Positions 49,898-64,000 of a stretch of 64,000 nucleotides of DNA are shown in pieces. The position numbers were made by a program, and so were the translations under genes. The stretch is from Gorsachius magnificus. Its lineage: Eukaryota; Chordata; Aves; Pelecaniformes; Ardeidae. The notes under the pieces are model-generated. The model ran no database searches, was not told where the DNA came from, and worked only from the letters and a program-made list of their open reading frames with translations. The stretch lies in contig CM067086.1 of assembly GCA_034008185.1 (NCBI GenBank), positions 17,335,507 through 17,399,506 on the forward strand, read 5' to 3'. Position 1 is the first letter of the stretch. Every line of letters starts with the position of its first letter.

Positions 49898-52800
49898 GAA
49901 TACAGTGGTCTAATCATGAATCACTTAGATTATTCAAGAACTCTCACAATCTCCCACAAAACTAAGTATATCTTCACTTTTACACTTCTTTAATATTAAC
50001 AAGATTCTCAGGACTGGGTTTAAGGAAAGATCTATGGTCAATTGTTTTTCTTATTCTTCCATTTGACCAAAACATTCGATATGCACTCTCTGGAAGGTTT
50101 CACACACATATATGCAATATAACTGTAAGTGTGGATAGACAGGCAATTCTGGAAGTAAAATCTACATCATCGTGCCCATACTCTGCAGCTGTGCTATTAT
50201 ATTAACTGTTTTTTTCTGGACCTAACGTTACATAAAGTATTATTTCCATCATGACATAGTAATATTTCTTTCATATGTGAAAACATCTAAATCACAACAT
50301 ATATTATCACAGATTTTTGTCCTAGTGAACATGATCAAACTCCTCTGAATTTGATTAACTAACAAGATTACTAGTCTAATTAAGGAAAAAAATTGCAAGA
50401 TGTAAAGCAATTGGACCAGATATCAACAAGACTTAATCAGCATAATTCCTCTGAATTGAAGTAAGATTTAAACTGAAAGAACACCTAATCTATATCTAAC
50501 ACCCTGAATGAAACATACGGCTCTTTAAGAAGGATGGCATCACCCCTCACCATGTGGGAGAAAAGAAAAGAAGGAACTTTAGTAGGAAAACAGTGAAATG
50601 TTAAACTTAATGACAAATTGTGTGGGTGTGGAAGACAGTGGGTTCTTGCAGCCAGAAAAATAAGATCTACACTGAACAATTTGCTTATGCTGAACTTGGA
50701 TGCCAGTTTTGTACCGCAGTACAGTTCTGGAAGACGTTGACTCTGAACGTGACATAACTCCACTGTACCACCCTGCTATGAACACTGTGAAATCCCGGTG
50801 ACTTTCTGAAATCTTCCGATCCTCAAAAACCATCAGAGTTCTCTACTCATTTTGCAGTATAATTATAGGTGGCCAAAATAAATTAAACCCATTCCTAGGA
50901 AACTCTACTAAGTAATTATACACAGATTAAATCTGTTCTCTGAATATTGGGTTATACCAGTAACACCATTCTGCAAAATAAAGCGTTAGTATCAGCATAC
51001 CCACCTATGATTAAAATACTCATTTTAATCATTTAATACTCATTTAATTTTATCATTTCGGCACATGACTCTGCTTTTACAGATATTCAGTATGAAACAG
51101 AACAATTTAGCAACGGTCTGCGTGTTAAGGTCATCTGTGGTACTCCAGCCGCAAGTTGTTTCGCTTTTACCATCAGCCTATTGATGTAGTGTTAGCGTAA
51201 ATTCCAATACCATTTGTTTTCAGGGAATGATATTCACTTACAGTTTTAAGCTTAGTCAGCTGTTTTGACTCTTCTATTACTCTTACTGACATGATTTAAT
51301 AGATTATAGTAAGTGTTTCAACAGATTCTAATTTTCAGTATGCAACAGAGACAAATGCCTAGTAACTACAAAGACTTGCACCCTAGAGAGCACTCTACCT
51401 CTGACTGTTATTTCCTTAAATGTTAGAAATTAAGCTTTTAGTCTTCAAAATAAGGACTGAGTTTATTTCTCACTGACTAATATGTACTATGTCAGGACAA
51501 AGTAAAATTGATTTTGTTTTCCCACTAGGTTTACAAAGCCTGTCTTTGAAATAAAACTTTTATAAAGATTTCAATTATTTATGGTGCATAAATTTCCCCG
51601 ACTGCAAAAGACCCAACCCTTAAAACAGAAGAGAAACTTGAAATACAGTCTGCAGTTTAAGATAAACTTAAGATAAACTCTCTTTCAGCATACCTACTGT
51701 CAGTTACATTCCTCAAGCCTTTCTTTTTTTAAAGCTTTCCTGCTATAATTGCATTTAATATCTTAGGGCATCCTACTGTAAATTCTAAGGAATTTAGGTG
51801 AGATGACGAGAAGGTCAAAGCCTCGTGGATTTGGCTATTTTTTTAAAGCAGCGATAGTTAAGCAAAGAGTAGACTGCATCCCTTTTCATGCATCATAACA
51901 TTAAATCCTGCTTACAAAGTACTCTTGCAAAGTGCATGATTGCACATTGGTGGATGTGTACATGTGAATGTGGCCTAAATTCAAGTGAGAAAAAGATTCA
52001 TCACAATTCGAAATCAACATACCTGGAAGTTGAAGATAAGAATCTTTTAAATGGTAAAATAGGCAAATGAGAAAAATTGAAAATGATAACTGCAATGCTG
52101 CTTTTTCCTCCCTCTCTAAACACGAGCATTTTTTATCTAGAAATTCAGTGGAAGTCATTTATTAATGATCAACAAACAGAATGATGAGGTTATCTAAAGT
52201 ATGCAATATATATGCTATATGTAATTACAGTGTCTATACATATATACACTATAATAGTATCTAACCTGCTTTTATCTGATTTCAATCTTAAATTAACAAT
52301 AATATTTGGAAAAAATCATACAAGCATTAAGTTGATCAGCAGATAAGCTCTTCTGCAATCCAGCCTTTGTCAGATACAACCCTTCTCCATACTCAAATGG
52401 CATTTACGTTAGGTACAGGAAGAAAAATGAACTTGGGGATTTAGGGCGAGCCAAGGAAAATTTTCCTTAAACTAACTTTCATAATTTGTGCTAAATATTT
52501 GGTTGGAATGTTTCACTCCTACCTACTAAAAATAATGTATCAACCTGTGGTCCAGGCTTGTTTTATTAACAGCTCAAATAAAAATCACATTGTCGGTACA
52601 TACGTGACTGTAGCAGGTTATGACCACTTAAGTAGACTTAAGTGCCTGACCTATTCTAACTTTAATAGCCCACAAAACAGTAGCAGTGCTGGTACATTTT
52701 ATTTTGTTTCTATACAGCTAGCAGCTAGAGAATCAGGCCCTTTGCATCTATTTCCTGTTACTTTTTAATGCACTCATCGTAAATAAACCAAAACAATCTA

Positions 52801-55800
52801 GTATCTTTTTGGCAGACTCTTGGCTGTGCAGAATCAATGACTCATCGGGGAAAAGATACAACCGTCAATTCCCATCAATGAGTAAAGGAGTCGAAGGAGA
52901 TTTCTGAAAACTTGCAGCTGGCATAGATACCTAGCCCCAGGAAACGGCACAGCAAGTTGAATCATCATGTATAACATGATACTGAAAATAATGACCCAAA
53001 GAGGAAAAAAACCCAACAAAACAAAAAACAAACCACTGAAAAGTGCACAGGCCACAAAAGCAAAGAGTTATCATCATGAGAAAGGACTGGAAAAAACCCT
53101 GTGACTGACTCCACAGAAAAATAACCCCTCAGCCCAAACACACAAATAGGTGGGATGAGCCTTTTTCCTTCTTTAAGCTATCGTTCAGTAGGTACCTTAC
53201 CTACAGCAATGAATCCTTACTGGATTTATACAGTTGTAATACAGAACAGACATCTTCTGAAAAGGAAGTTATTAAACTCTCTACAACTATTCAAATACAG
53301 ACCACATAAATATGGACTTGTTCTCTGCATGTGGAGTTGACTTTCATATCAGATCTACAGGATTTAGTCTTTAATAGGAAACCTATTCACACCAAACCCT
53401 TCTTTTCTAATAGCTAACATTACCCTTTTCAGTTCTGATATTCTTCATTATTTATGCCCATAATACTGCCTTTGGTCTGATTTTCTACTGCATATCTAAA
53501 ACATTTGACTATGACATCAATGTTATTACCCTTAAATACAGCACTGTTACACTAGTCGCCTCCGATAACCAGCAATGCTTTTTTCCAACATCTCTTACAA
53601 TACAATCAGGATAACATTTCTGTCTCAGCTAGGTGTATAATTTAATCTTATAGTTGTTACGGAATTTTACATTTAATTCTGCTGTTTAATAAAGAAGAAC
53701 CTACCAACATCGTGACATCTATAGGAAATTTCATTCTCTCTTTCTGTCTAAGCTGTTATCTCAGTTGATATAAAATTGAAATTTTTCTATTTTACGTGAC
53801 AGAACTGTCAAGGGGTATCCTCTGAAAGCCTACTTCACTGTTTAATAACTTAGTTTAGTAAAGTTCACTGATCAGCTATAATCGAGTTTTAGAAATAGAA
53901 CTTGCAAAACTTGTTTTTTATTAACCCAAAAGCAAGAAGATGAGATATTAGTTCAAGATCATTCGATTCTATATACATAACAATGCATGCACCCACACAA
54001 TATACATATAAAAATGTGCACACAAATCCATAAACCTAGGACTGTTGCATTTCTAGGCCGAGACATGCCACAGGAGTATTCTTTTTAAATTCAGTGCACA
54101 GTGAGCTCAGCTGGCAGTATGATCTAGACTTGCCAAAGTCCACTCAACATTTCTACTGGCTGTGGAAGGGCAAACAACATGGTATAAAGTTAAGCTAGTT
54201 AAATTAACTTCCCTTACTCTATTTTTAAAAATAAATGTGACTTGTCTTAATGATGAGCTACCCACAGCATGTCGTGGCACTTCTCAAAAACCTAATACTG
54301 AGTTAGATTTATTGCATTAATAAACCATACCATGTTTTTTTTAAAATGTCTAAGTAAAATGCTTTTCAAATTAGCATCTTCAGAAGTCAGGATAAAGAGG
54401 ATGTTAGTACTTAAGGCACTCATGTGCTTGACTAACCCTTCATTTACCACCAAGATACTAAATTCCTCACCTGTTGCTACCCAGGACCACAAGCACGGAA
54501 ACATCTTCTGTGTTACTAGAAATTAAATCCTGACACAGCTGAATTGCCTAGAGACACCAAGAAAAGTACAAGGAGGCAGTGAATCCATGGTCTGGTCACC
54601 AAGAATGTATCCGGTTTAAGAAAAACACAAGTTAAATGCTGATCTTGGGAGTATTTATTAGGGGAAGGAGAAAAGCCCTACCAATAAGCAGTGTGAAAAT
54701 TAGTGTTCTCCTGTACTTTCAGAGACCAGGGAAGGTCTGGAAGTTGTCTTGATAATATAAACTGCAATAAAAAATAGCTGTGATTTCTGCTTAGGGAATC
54801 TAAAGTCCCTTCATTGAAGTGAGTGCCACGAAGATTTGCACACAAGGCAGCCCAGACTGGCTGCCCCTGTGGCCTTTCAGCGCCAAGGGTGCCCCATTTA
54901 CACAGCTTATTCAAAGTTACCTCCAACCTGCCAGGAGCTAATCCCTTTATATTCTGTGATATTTGAAGGAGAGGAACAACGTTCCCTTCCAACAGGGAAC
55001 GCAGTGACTCGGGACTGAATCACTCTCGAGCAAGACTGGTGTCTCCCTACAGAGGAAGCCAGCACCAAGCATCAGCAGCTTAACGGTTCCTGTGAAAGAT
55101 TGAAGGTGGAACAGAGCTGCTGAATATGACAACTGAATTCAGCCGGTACAGCAGCAATCGCACAAATACCCAGGTCACAACAGTAAACCAACAAACCTAG
55201 CCGCTGTACTGGCAGCAGAGGAGCGATGCCGAGAAAGGCTGGCAGACTGCCCGCTCACACCAGGGCTGTCAACGCGGGTTCAGCCACGGTGAGCAGCCTC
55301 CGCTTCCAAAGCCTAGTGACTTATTAGGAAGGCATCACCTCTGAACTTAACTGTAGTTACGTATCTTCAAAATCTTTACTCTGCTTAAGGATGTAGAGAA
55401 AATGTATCTGCACCTCCATTGCTAGTTCATTGTCTTACACGTTTGAGATAGCAGGTATTAACAAAATAATTTGGTTACTAGAAACAGACACATGTTAAAA
55501 TTTGGAAGAATGAAGTTACCTTGCTATTTTAAGTCCAACCATTACAAAAAATTATTATATTAGCCTTGTCTTGTAGCAACAAATTTCCCATTTTTTTTCC
55601 CAAATATTCCCAATTTCCTTTTTTTTTTTAATTTCACAATTTCCAAATATTTAAAATTGCTGATGCATCCTAACTTCTACATTAGTTCTGTTCAAACATT
55701 AATAAAACAATCTGTTCCATATAATTCCTCCTCTCTTCTTTCACATGGTCCGGTGCTAATGTGATTCAAACCTAGACAGTTACAAAAAGTAAATACAATA

Positions 55801-58800
55801 AATAAATTTTTCAGCTGAAAACATGAAAAACCCCTCCATTTGATTAAAATTGTTCCAGACATTCTTAAAGAAATGTAGAAATTCAGGAAGTAAAACTTTA
55901 TTGAATATTCAATTGCTTCTCCTGCTGAGACCTTACTGTTCTCTGTTGTACAGTTTATAGTGTTTCAGCCTTTTAAGTTTCGTAATGGCTCAAAGCCTTG
56001 GGACTTCTGCCACCACCTCTGGGAGGTACTTCCACAACCTAACAAAACCAGCATATTAAAAAATAATTTTAAAAGAAGTTTCTTAACTTTAGGCCTATAT
56101 TTTCCCTTTTTTCCCCTGAATCATGGAAACTCTTGCCAACAAATCTGTCGTATCCAATTTTTCTGTCTCCTGTCTGCTTTTCCTCCTTCATGGTGCTATG
56201 ACTTAAAATCTGCTAGGCACATAAAAAGTAAGGACAAGCTCATGGTTGGAAAGGCATCAAATATAAAAACCTTATTTTCTTACTGTGTTTTGTAGGCAAG
56301 TCTACATGGCTAGTTTAATACTTAGATTTTTATTTATGCACTCTGACATCTGAAATTAAGGAATATCACCAGTACCAGAGTCCTGTATGCTACTGAACCA
56401 GCTGACCTGGAATGACTGAGTGCATTCAGTGCTAATCAGAGAATGGCAGGTCTGCATATCTTTTGCTTTGAGGGTGAACATTTATTAATTTTCATTCAAT
56501 TTTTAAATCAATTGGGCCATCCCACTCTGAAACATTACTTCAATATGTCAATATATCACCAAAACATTATTACAATAGGATATTAATTAATAATTGCATG
56601 TTGATTATATGATTCCCAAATGATAGTGTGTAAAGTGTGCTACACTGTGGATGTCCCACAACTGTAAAAAGAACTAAAAAAAAATAAAAAGCAACAAGAT
56701 CATGAGGTGAACTTGTGGCATAATTGGTACTACTAAATAAACAGGATAAAAGGAAAGATAAAACTAGCATAAATATTACCAACACGTTGTTGGAAAAATC
56801 AAAAAATAAAAAGGCATCACTGAGCCCAAGTATCTGAGAACTCACATTACCTGATGGTCAGGACTACGTTAAATTGTCTTCTCACGAGCTCAGCGTGGTG
56901 GCAAAGCAAGCGTGAGCCTGTCTGAAACAGACAATATCAATAACCTGATGAAAACAACTTTTTCTATCTAGAAATTGTTACCAAAGCCGCATAATGTGAG
57001 AAATATATAAAAGTTCTTATCCCGTCTCCCAGCCATCGGTAGAAAATGTGTCAGTTTTAGTTGCCTCTTCTGACATTGCATCCTTGGTCTTACAATATTA
57101 AAGCCTCATCCAGGGGAATACCAGAATCTGTCTTGGACTCTTGGTAAACTTTTCAGAACTATCTGGGAGTGGCTTGCCTGCAGTAAACCTCCACTTTTTC
57201 TTTTTTGAATCCATCTTCTAGATAATTACACAAAAGAAAAATCCTGCAAATCCCTTCAGAAGACTAATTTTTCAAGGAAACACAGTAGGAATATTCTGTT
57301 CTACCTAGCAGAAGGCTTTCTGGTTATTTGTTTTACTCAATCTGGCATGAAATGAGAAAAGTGAAACCCAAGTTCTTAACAACGCGTGTCACCCGCTCAG
57401 CAATTCTGCTAACAGGTCTGTCCTTGCACCTGCTCTTCACCCCGTTACAGCTGCATTAGAGGAATAAGCAGAATAGACAGAAGCAATTGTATAGTTCATT
57501 GTCTGCCAAAAAGGACAACTTTGAACAATTTACCATTAAATTTGTCTTTATGGTATCAAACCACCTTTAACTTTGTTCACTCCACTCTGAAAACAGATTA
57601 TGTCAAGATACTATTACCCTGTGCTTGTACAAAACACAGGACCATGCATGCCGCAACTCATTTCTTTAGGATCTTTAATATACTCAAAAATAATCAAAAT
57701 AACTCTTTGTTACTTTTTTGTTTGTACTGGCACAAAAAAGATCCTGCTCCCCTGACAGATCCAGGATGTCTTTTTCGCTTCTGATGAAATAACTTCTAAA
57801 AATCCACATCTTGAACTGTGTCCTTACTAAACTTCAAACACTTGCTTAAAATACTCAAAAAATCTAATTATATCTAAGTGCCGTTCTGGATAAAAATCCA
57901 TGTTCTTCTAGGCTGTACTTAAGTGGAGGCCCCTAGTCTATTGAGAATAATTGAATTTGGTTTTGTTGCTACTATACTAGTCAGAAATATCTGAACAGGT
58001 CAAAAGAATTGGCAAGTCCCATGTAAGCAATTAAGAGAGCTAAATAAAAAACTAAGGTCCACTGCTGTGTCTCTGACTCCTTAATAATAAAATACTGCTT
58101 TCAGCACAATCTACGTCAGGGAAATTTGGAGAAACAAAAAGTAGAACAACTAGTGAATACAAATTATGAGGAATAGACACAAGTACCTGGGGCAAGCAAG
58201 AGAACTAGCAATTCCAAAAACATTAAAGAGAAATGCTGAAAACAACAAAAAGAGATTAGGTAGATTTTTAGAGAACAAGAAATGCAAAAATAAATGAAAG
58301 GGACATAAAAGCAAAATTATTTCTCTATCTAGCACTTGCCAAAATATTGCAAATCTGTATAACAGAGAGAGAGTGCTCTCAAATTCAACCATAGAAAGTT
58401 ATCCAGAAATAGCTGTATGCAGGAAACACTGCAATACAGCATATCTATCTACTTTGTGGCTCTCCTATCAACAGATGATAGAGAAATGCTTTTTTCTGTT
58501 TCCCTCAAAAATGTACTGAAACTCAAGTTAAAAAAAAAAAAAGCAATACATAAAAAGTTAAGTAACAGCTGCTATTCCCATTGGCCCAATACCTAAAATC
58601 ATATTGATTTTTCCTCTTTATGAAGTCTGTATGAACTCAGTCTTCATATAATTAAGCTTAAGAAAATGTAATTGTCTAATAAAAACTGTCTGTGATATTT
58701 ACAGCTTGACAAATCATCGGTAATATATCTGAAAACAGAGTAACATGTGAATGGATAGACTCCGATGGATAACAAGATAGATTAGATCAGTGAAACAGCC

Positions 58801-59267
58801 ATGCTTTCCTTTTTTACATTAGGCTTATTTCTGTATTTTCTTCTAATACAAATTTATATTTCCAAAAACTTGGATATAAAATTTTATGTTTCTAATAGAA
58901 ATGTTAGGTTAGTAGGAATTACACTTATTAATCACCATGTCATCCATCCATTCTGAAACTTATCTTACTAGTGTGTTGGAGTTTGGTGAGATTTGGATCA
59001 ATTCTTAATGAAATCTGTGGTGATTTTTTTCACTTATCATTTCTGTTTCAGAAAACACTTAAAGTCTATGACAAAATATGCAGGCCATTTACTCTCTTCT
59101 TTCCATCAGTGTTCCTACTGTGTTTAATTGTTCAGTGCCTAAAATGCTTCATAAACATTTTTGTTTGTTTGTTTCTTTTCACCTTGGATTTTCTGTAGCA
59201 TCTATCACGTCACTATCTGAATGATCCAAAACTATGACTGGATCATTTTTTTCATTGAAGTAAATGT

Positions 59268-59530
59268 CATAGAATTGTTTAGTTTGGAAAAGACCTTTAA
59301 AATCATAAAGTCCAACCATTAACCTAACACTGCCATCCCACCACAAAACCATGTCCCTCAGCACCACATCTACCAGCCTTTTAAATACCTCCACAGACAG
59401 GGACTCAACCACTTTCCTGGGCAGCCTGTTCCAGTGCTTGACAACCCTTTTTGTGAAGAAATTTTTCCTAATGTCCAATCTACATTTCCCTGGCGCAACT
59501 TGAGGCCATTTCCTCTTGTCCTATAGCCCT
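59268..59530 (-). mobile_element. CR1 LINE, 3' end, 5'-truncated
   Basis: Reads on the plus strand as the reverse complement of a CR1 3' end: tcatagaattgttt, then tccaaccattaacctaacactgcc, cctgggcagcctgttccag and tttttcctaatgtcc. On the minus strand it keeps an open frame with the reverse-transcriptase C-terminal remnant (KNFFTKRVVKHWNRLPRKVV, then a VFKRLVDVV segment). It is the best-preserved repeat in the window and lies sense to LUZP2. The 5' part of the element is missing, as is usual for CR1; it is not an active copy. Confidence 0.93.
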
Positions 59531-62500
59531 TAGTGAATAGACAATAATGTCATGATGGGAAAAGGAACACCAGGTAATCAGACACTGCTAACCTCAATTT
59601 GTTAAGTGGACCAAGCAAGGGACCATCTGCATCAGGACAAGCTTCACACCCACAGCCACACTTACACCCTTCCCCATGCACCCCAGTTGCCACTGCAACG
59701 ATCTGGCACAGTCGCGCCTGGGGAAAACACAGTGCTTCCTCCAAAGAGTCTCAGTGTTGCGCACTGGGTGGCAGATGGGCACCAACACGTGATGGTTACC
59801 TGCCTTCTTTCTACGTTGCCTCCCCCCAATCTCTGCTACTGGTTAGCTTTATAACCAGGTGTCAATACAAGCCTACAATCGAATCAGCCCTCGATGACAC
59901 TATGGGTATATTTTCCAGCTGTTTCAGGTATTGTTCTGCTGTTTGTTGCTGATGCACAGACCATACCAAGCCTCATCACACTCAATTCCTGTTTGCATCG
60001 TCCTGTTTGCCAGGGCTCACTACGCTCAGTCACTCAACTCTTGATCAAGACACGGTCATGATGTTCCTGTGAGAAGGAAGAAGGATAAACTTAAGACAAA
60101 CTACAGGGGAATGCCAATACTGATTCCATAGCAGCTTCATCTTTAAGTGACTTGGAACAGTAAAAAAATATCACTAACTTCACAACTTTTCCCTTTGCTT
60201 TTTAGAGACTCTGTGGGAACTACAGATATCCGAGAGGTTTTTCAAGGGTCACAGCATAATTTATAAGAAAAAGCATTTTCAAGTGCAAATATAAACGTTT
60301 CTATCCCTTCCCACTATAATCTTTTCAGTTCATTGAAAATACCTATTTTCTGAATACATCATAGTAAGAACTACACGGGGAGGGAAGAAGCAGCTGAATT
60401 TACCACATAGAGAATGCAACCCAAGGGCTAAAGAACAATGTTCTTATCAAGTTTCATGCAAAGTTGTGTTTGCTGTTGAGAAAATCCTTCTGGATTGCTG
60501 AAATGCAGCTATATCAATAAGCAGCTATAAAAGCAAATGCTGAAAACAAATGCCCATCTCGCTGCCTACACTTTCCTTTTCTCAGACACTAACTCTTCCG
60601 TCAGCATATGCCTCCAGCAGCAGCCAGCACCTGGTCTATACTGATGGAACAAAATGTACCTCTTAACTTCCCTCCAAAGGTTTTATTTTTATCAGATTCC
60701 CAGTGATATAGGCACTTCTTCAGCTGCATCGAGAACTGTGTGAATTAAACCTGCTCAGAGAATATTTAATTGACATAGAGCAGCTGTGACCATACATTCA
60801 TTTCTTCCTTTCATTCCTCATCTGCTTTGCATGACATTACCATTGCAGATTCAGTGGAAGAAAATGCTACGTAGCTAACATCTTCATCAATACACCTTGT
60901 GAGATCAAAAGTTTCTGTCCAAGAATGGCACATGAACATGCCTGAAATTCGCCGGATCTGCAAACCAAGAAGGATAGTTCAATATTGGGTGTCATTTCTC
61001 TACTAAAAAGAGAAGAGCTTCCTTCACTCTGTATTCAGCCCATTTTTACTACATCAGAACTGAGAGAGACATAACTTCAGGAAATTATCTACACTTGTAA
61101 TTTTTCTTAGCATGACTGTCACGCATTTTTCCAAGTTTTGCACTGTCTCTTGGGATCCTCACTCAAGTGATCTCCAAAACAACTATATCAAAATTGCAAA
61201 ACCCGTGCTGCAGCACTACTGTAACATATTGTGATCATGCAAATTCATACATCTCCTGGAGAGATTGCCCAATTTGTCAGCCTGCCCAATACATGTATGC
61301 TGTCCAACTTCCAGTCTACAAATATTACTGCAGAATCCTAAATGTCCAAAGTATGAGATTTCACCATGTCATTCAGATAATTATTTGTTTTCACATATAA
61401 AATTAATGTAATATAAACTAAAGAGTTCCATTCAAAAACCTTTCAGGAATTAAACTAAAATTTGTACAACTCTAAGCACAATTTAAAAATAATCCTAATT
61501 CCTTACCCAATAAAAATAAAAATAATGGAAATATCTAAGAGAGCTAGGCTGTATAGCTTCTCGTCTCTCTGAAAACTGCGTTCCTGTGCAGTAAGCATGC
61601 AAGGATTTACCTACATTATGAAAAAAGGTGAGGGTCAAACTGTGTGTAAATATCTCTTGCCAGCTAAGTAACTTAAACAACTTACATTGGTTAGTTTGAA
61701 CCTATACTCAACTCCTCTCTGATAACAGCTTAGCCTTGAGGGAGCTAAAAGTGTTAATTGCTTTTCTGAGAACTTAAAACAACTGAGCATTTTGCTGTTG
61801 CCAGACCTCAGATAAAGCAGACAGGGTCTTGGGGAAGATCCTACCCCCCAGTATAAGCACTTGGTTTGAAAAAACTTTACTACTGCACTTGGAAGCATCG
61901 GTGAAGAGCAGTCTGACTGCGAGAAACCATCCAAGCTTTAGCAGAGATTAGTTACAAATTCCCACAATCAGAGTGAACAGTAGTCAGTCTTTCAGGAGGC
62001 TGTAAAGGAGACACTTCTATTTACCACCACGCGTTCCAAGAAGGTTAGAAAATGAGTATCACCTATATAACCAACAGCAATTTAAAGGGTTTATTGATTT
62101 AGCTTGTAACTGAACTCTAGAATGGTTTTCTCAAGGGGAATTACAATATGAGATCACTTATCAAGGACAAGTCCACTCTTTTTCAGAGTGATGTATCTTG
62201 CCTTGCAGTATCTATACCCAGATGTTTAACTAAAGCCAATATGCATGAAGGATTTTAATTATACTGAATTACAGTGTTATTAGATATGAGAAAGTTTTAG
62301 TTGCTTACAGGGTGAGAGTTGTATTTAACATATCCATTTTAAGATTTGCCCTGACTACAAAATCTGGGGTATTGACTTTCTGATAATTCTATCATCGTTT
62401 GCTCCCCCAGTGAATGGTTTACTATTCTGAAAAAAATCCCCCAAAATCAGAAAGTGACAGCTGCATTTCCAGACCCATTGCTCAATGCACCTGGTGCACT

Positions 62501-64000
62501 TTCTTACATGAAACCCAGAAAGGAATTGTACATTGGGAAAAGAGCCTTTGTACGTACAAGCACATGTATTTATATCTAAAAATGTACTGAGCCAAAATAC
62601 AAGGTATTTTCCTCTATTCTTCTTTTTCTTGAGGACCAGACTTAAAACTTGAAATCTTACAAAAATATGCTTTTCCAGTTATATGTACTACTCATTATCA
62701 TAGGAAGACTCTTGTATTTATTTCAGTAACTTCAGAGAAGCAGAGGTGATGTAGAGCCTTGATGATATATTTACACACTCCCAGTTGGGACAATTTAGAA
62801 GAAATCCCTGCACATACAAAATTACACATTCCTCTAGCTCAGAAATCGAAAGCGGTATTTGTGGTAAAAGGCTTTGGATCTTGATGCTTCTAACTCCCAA
62901 GCTTCACACACCCATTTATGCTATAAGCAACAGCCAGCACAACTGCACCCTCATATGTGTGCAGAAATGCCGGAGTTAGGAGGCATGAACTCAAATGCAT
63001 TATTAAGACCCAAACTTGAAGAATCCAATTCTTACAGGTTTGCTCAAAGCCCAAAAGGTCTTCCACCTGTTATTTTTGTTCCCTGATGTTGTTGAGAGAC
63101 TTGGCCGATATCCACATTTCTCAGAAAGTAATCATCACGCTTGTCTGTAAGCACTTATTTATGGCATGCAGTTCAATTCCTGAAGACTGTTATTAAGATC
63201 AAATAACTGAAGCACAACAGTAGCAAAAAGAGGCGGCAGACCATCTCAGACCAGCGGGACTATTCTCTGGACAAACAGAGATTATTTTTCTTTGCATACA
63301 GTACCTCCTTATCCACATGTCAGGTTTTCAAAGACTATGCAAACATGAAAATAGGAAAGGGCATTGCAGCACGAGTTACAGCAAAGAGGCCAACTTAAGT
63401 ATTACATCAACAGACCAGCTGACACTGACCTCGGTGGAAGCTGCGTTAGGAGCTATATAATGATATATTCCTTTCTGTTCGGATAAATGCTTACGTGTTC
63501 ACTTAATATTAAAAGTGGTTATTAATTAATATGGAAAGTAAGGTTTTAAAGTCAAAGTTGGTTGGGCAACACATCCTCATAATAAATATTTTGCGGCAAT
63601 CATTGTAACAGAAACTCTTTGGTATGAGTCAAGGGTTTCCATTCTGATGGGAAAAATCCCAGATAATTCAGCACATTAAGAGCAATAGGCTTTCAATGGA
63701 GCTCTACAGAAACTATGCTATGTATAAACCCCTGTTTTTTTCCAGTAAAAAACTCTCCAGTAACAAAATTAGACAAATATACACATCTTGCAGACTTGAA
63801 AGGACAGCACCTTTAGAAATCTACTCCACTGAAACAGAGCCAAATGTTTTGCTTTCCTTACCCAGCTTATGAAACCAATGCAGGTTAGCCTAAACCACAG
63901 TGTCCTTTCTTAAATGGACAACTATTCATTTCTGTTTCTATCTGGAATAGTCTTGTTACTGAAGCCATTCTCACTATTACCAGCATTGTGTGGGCATACA

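Larger units (their letters stand above)
46710..64000 (-). other. LUZP2 upstream intron (partial, at least 17.3 kb)
   Basis: The intron preceding the exon at 46592-46709; its donor lies beyond the window. It contains two CR1 copies (49773 and 59268). Slightly more GC-rich patches at about 54830-55310 and 59590-59960 have no recognisable gene. No signal-peptide exon, CpG-rich promoter or 5'UTR was recognised, so the first exon is taken to be outside. Confidence 0.8.

Noticed and set aside
53700..53760. Minus-strand ATG-AAA-TTT, considered as the LUZP2 signal-peptide exon start (MKF)
   Set aside because: The following residues are not a signal peptide (no hydrophobic core, basic residues soon after) and no phase-matching donor follows.
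59599..59952. 117-codon plus-strand open frame (Pro/His/Ser-rich)
   Set aside because: No homologue recognised; overlapping open frames on both strands indicate a stop-poor GC-richer patch instead of a gene.
1..64000. Search for tRNA, rRNA, CRISPR, phage or bacterial operon features and for a second host gene
   Set aside because: None found by eye; composition, introns and CR1 repeats indicate the interior of a large vertebrate gene.

Overview
This window is vertebrate genomic DNA, almost certainly from a sauropsid and most likely a bird. The sequence is AT-rich and CpG-poor. It has mononucleotide tracts and degenerate CR1-type LINE 3' ends with the typical TCATAGAAT/ATTCTATG termini. The only gene I can support is split by GT-AG introns. 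There is no bacterial-style gene density, operon, CRISPR array or phage module.

The gene is LUZP2 (leucine zipper protein 2), transcribed on the minus strand. Six consecutive coding exons can be joined with no gap in reading frame. In transcript order they are 46592-46709, 45074-45144, 44141-44222, 37137-37199, 7476-7538 and 4085-4147. They total 460 nt and encode 153 complete residues of coiled coil. The first exon (signal peptide and promoter) lies beyond 64000, and the remaining exons lie before position 1. I number residues 1-153 from the first complete codon (Gln) of the exon at 46592-46709.

Layout: 46710-64000 is the distal part of the upstream intron. The three 5'-most exons seen here cluster within 2.6 kb (44141-46709). 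A 6.9-kb intron leads to the exon at 37137, a 29.6-kb intron leads to the exon at 7476, and a 3.3-kb intron leads to the exon at 4085. Positions 1-4084 are the start of the next intron. About 99% of the window is therefore intronic. It holds scattered CR1 remnants, poly-A/T tracts, short tandem duplications and a few palindromes.

The main biological points are in the protein. Three successive exons are each exactly 63 nt, phase 0 on both sides, and equal to three heptads. A canonical leucine-zipper stretch spans an exon junction, with an Asn in the 'a' core position that is also in an N-K-S sequon, followed by a Cys. I did not find a previously undescribed biological system; this reads as an ordinary large-intron locus.
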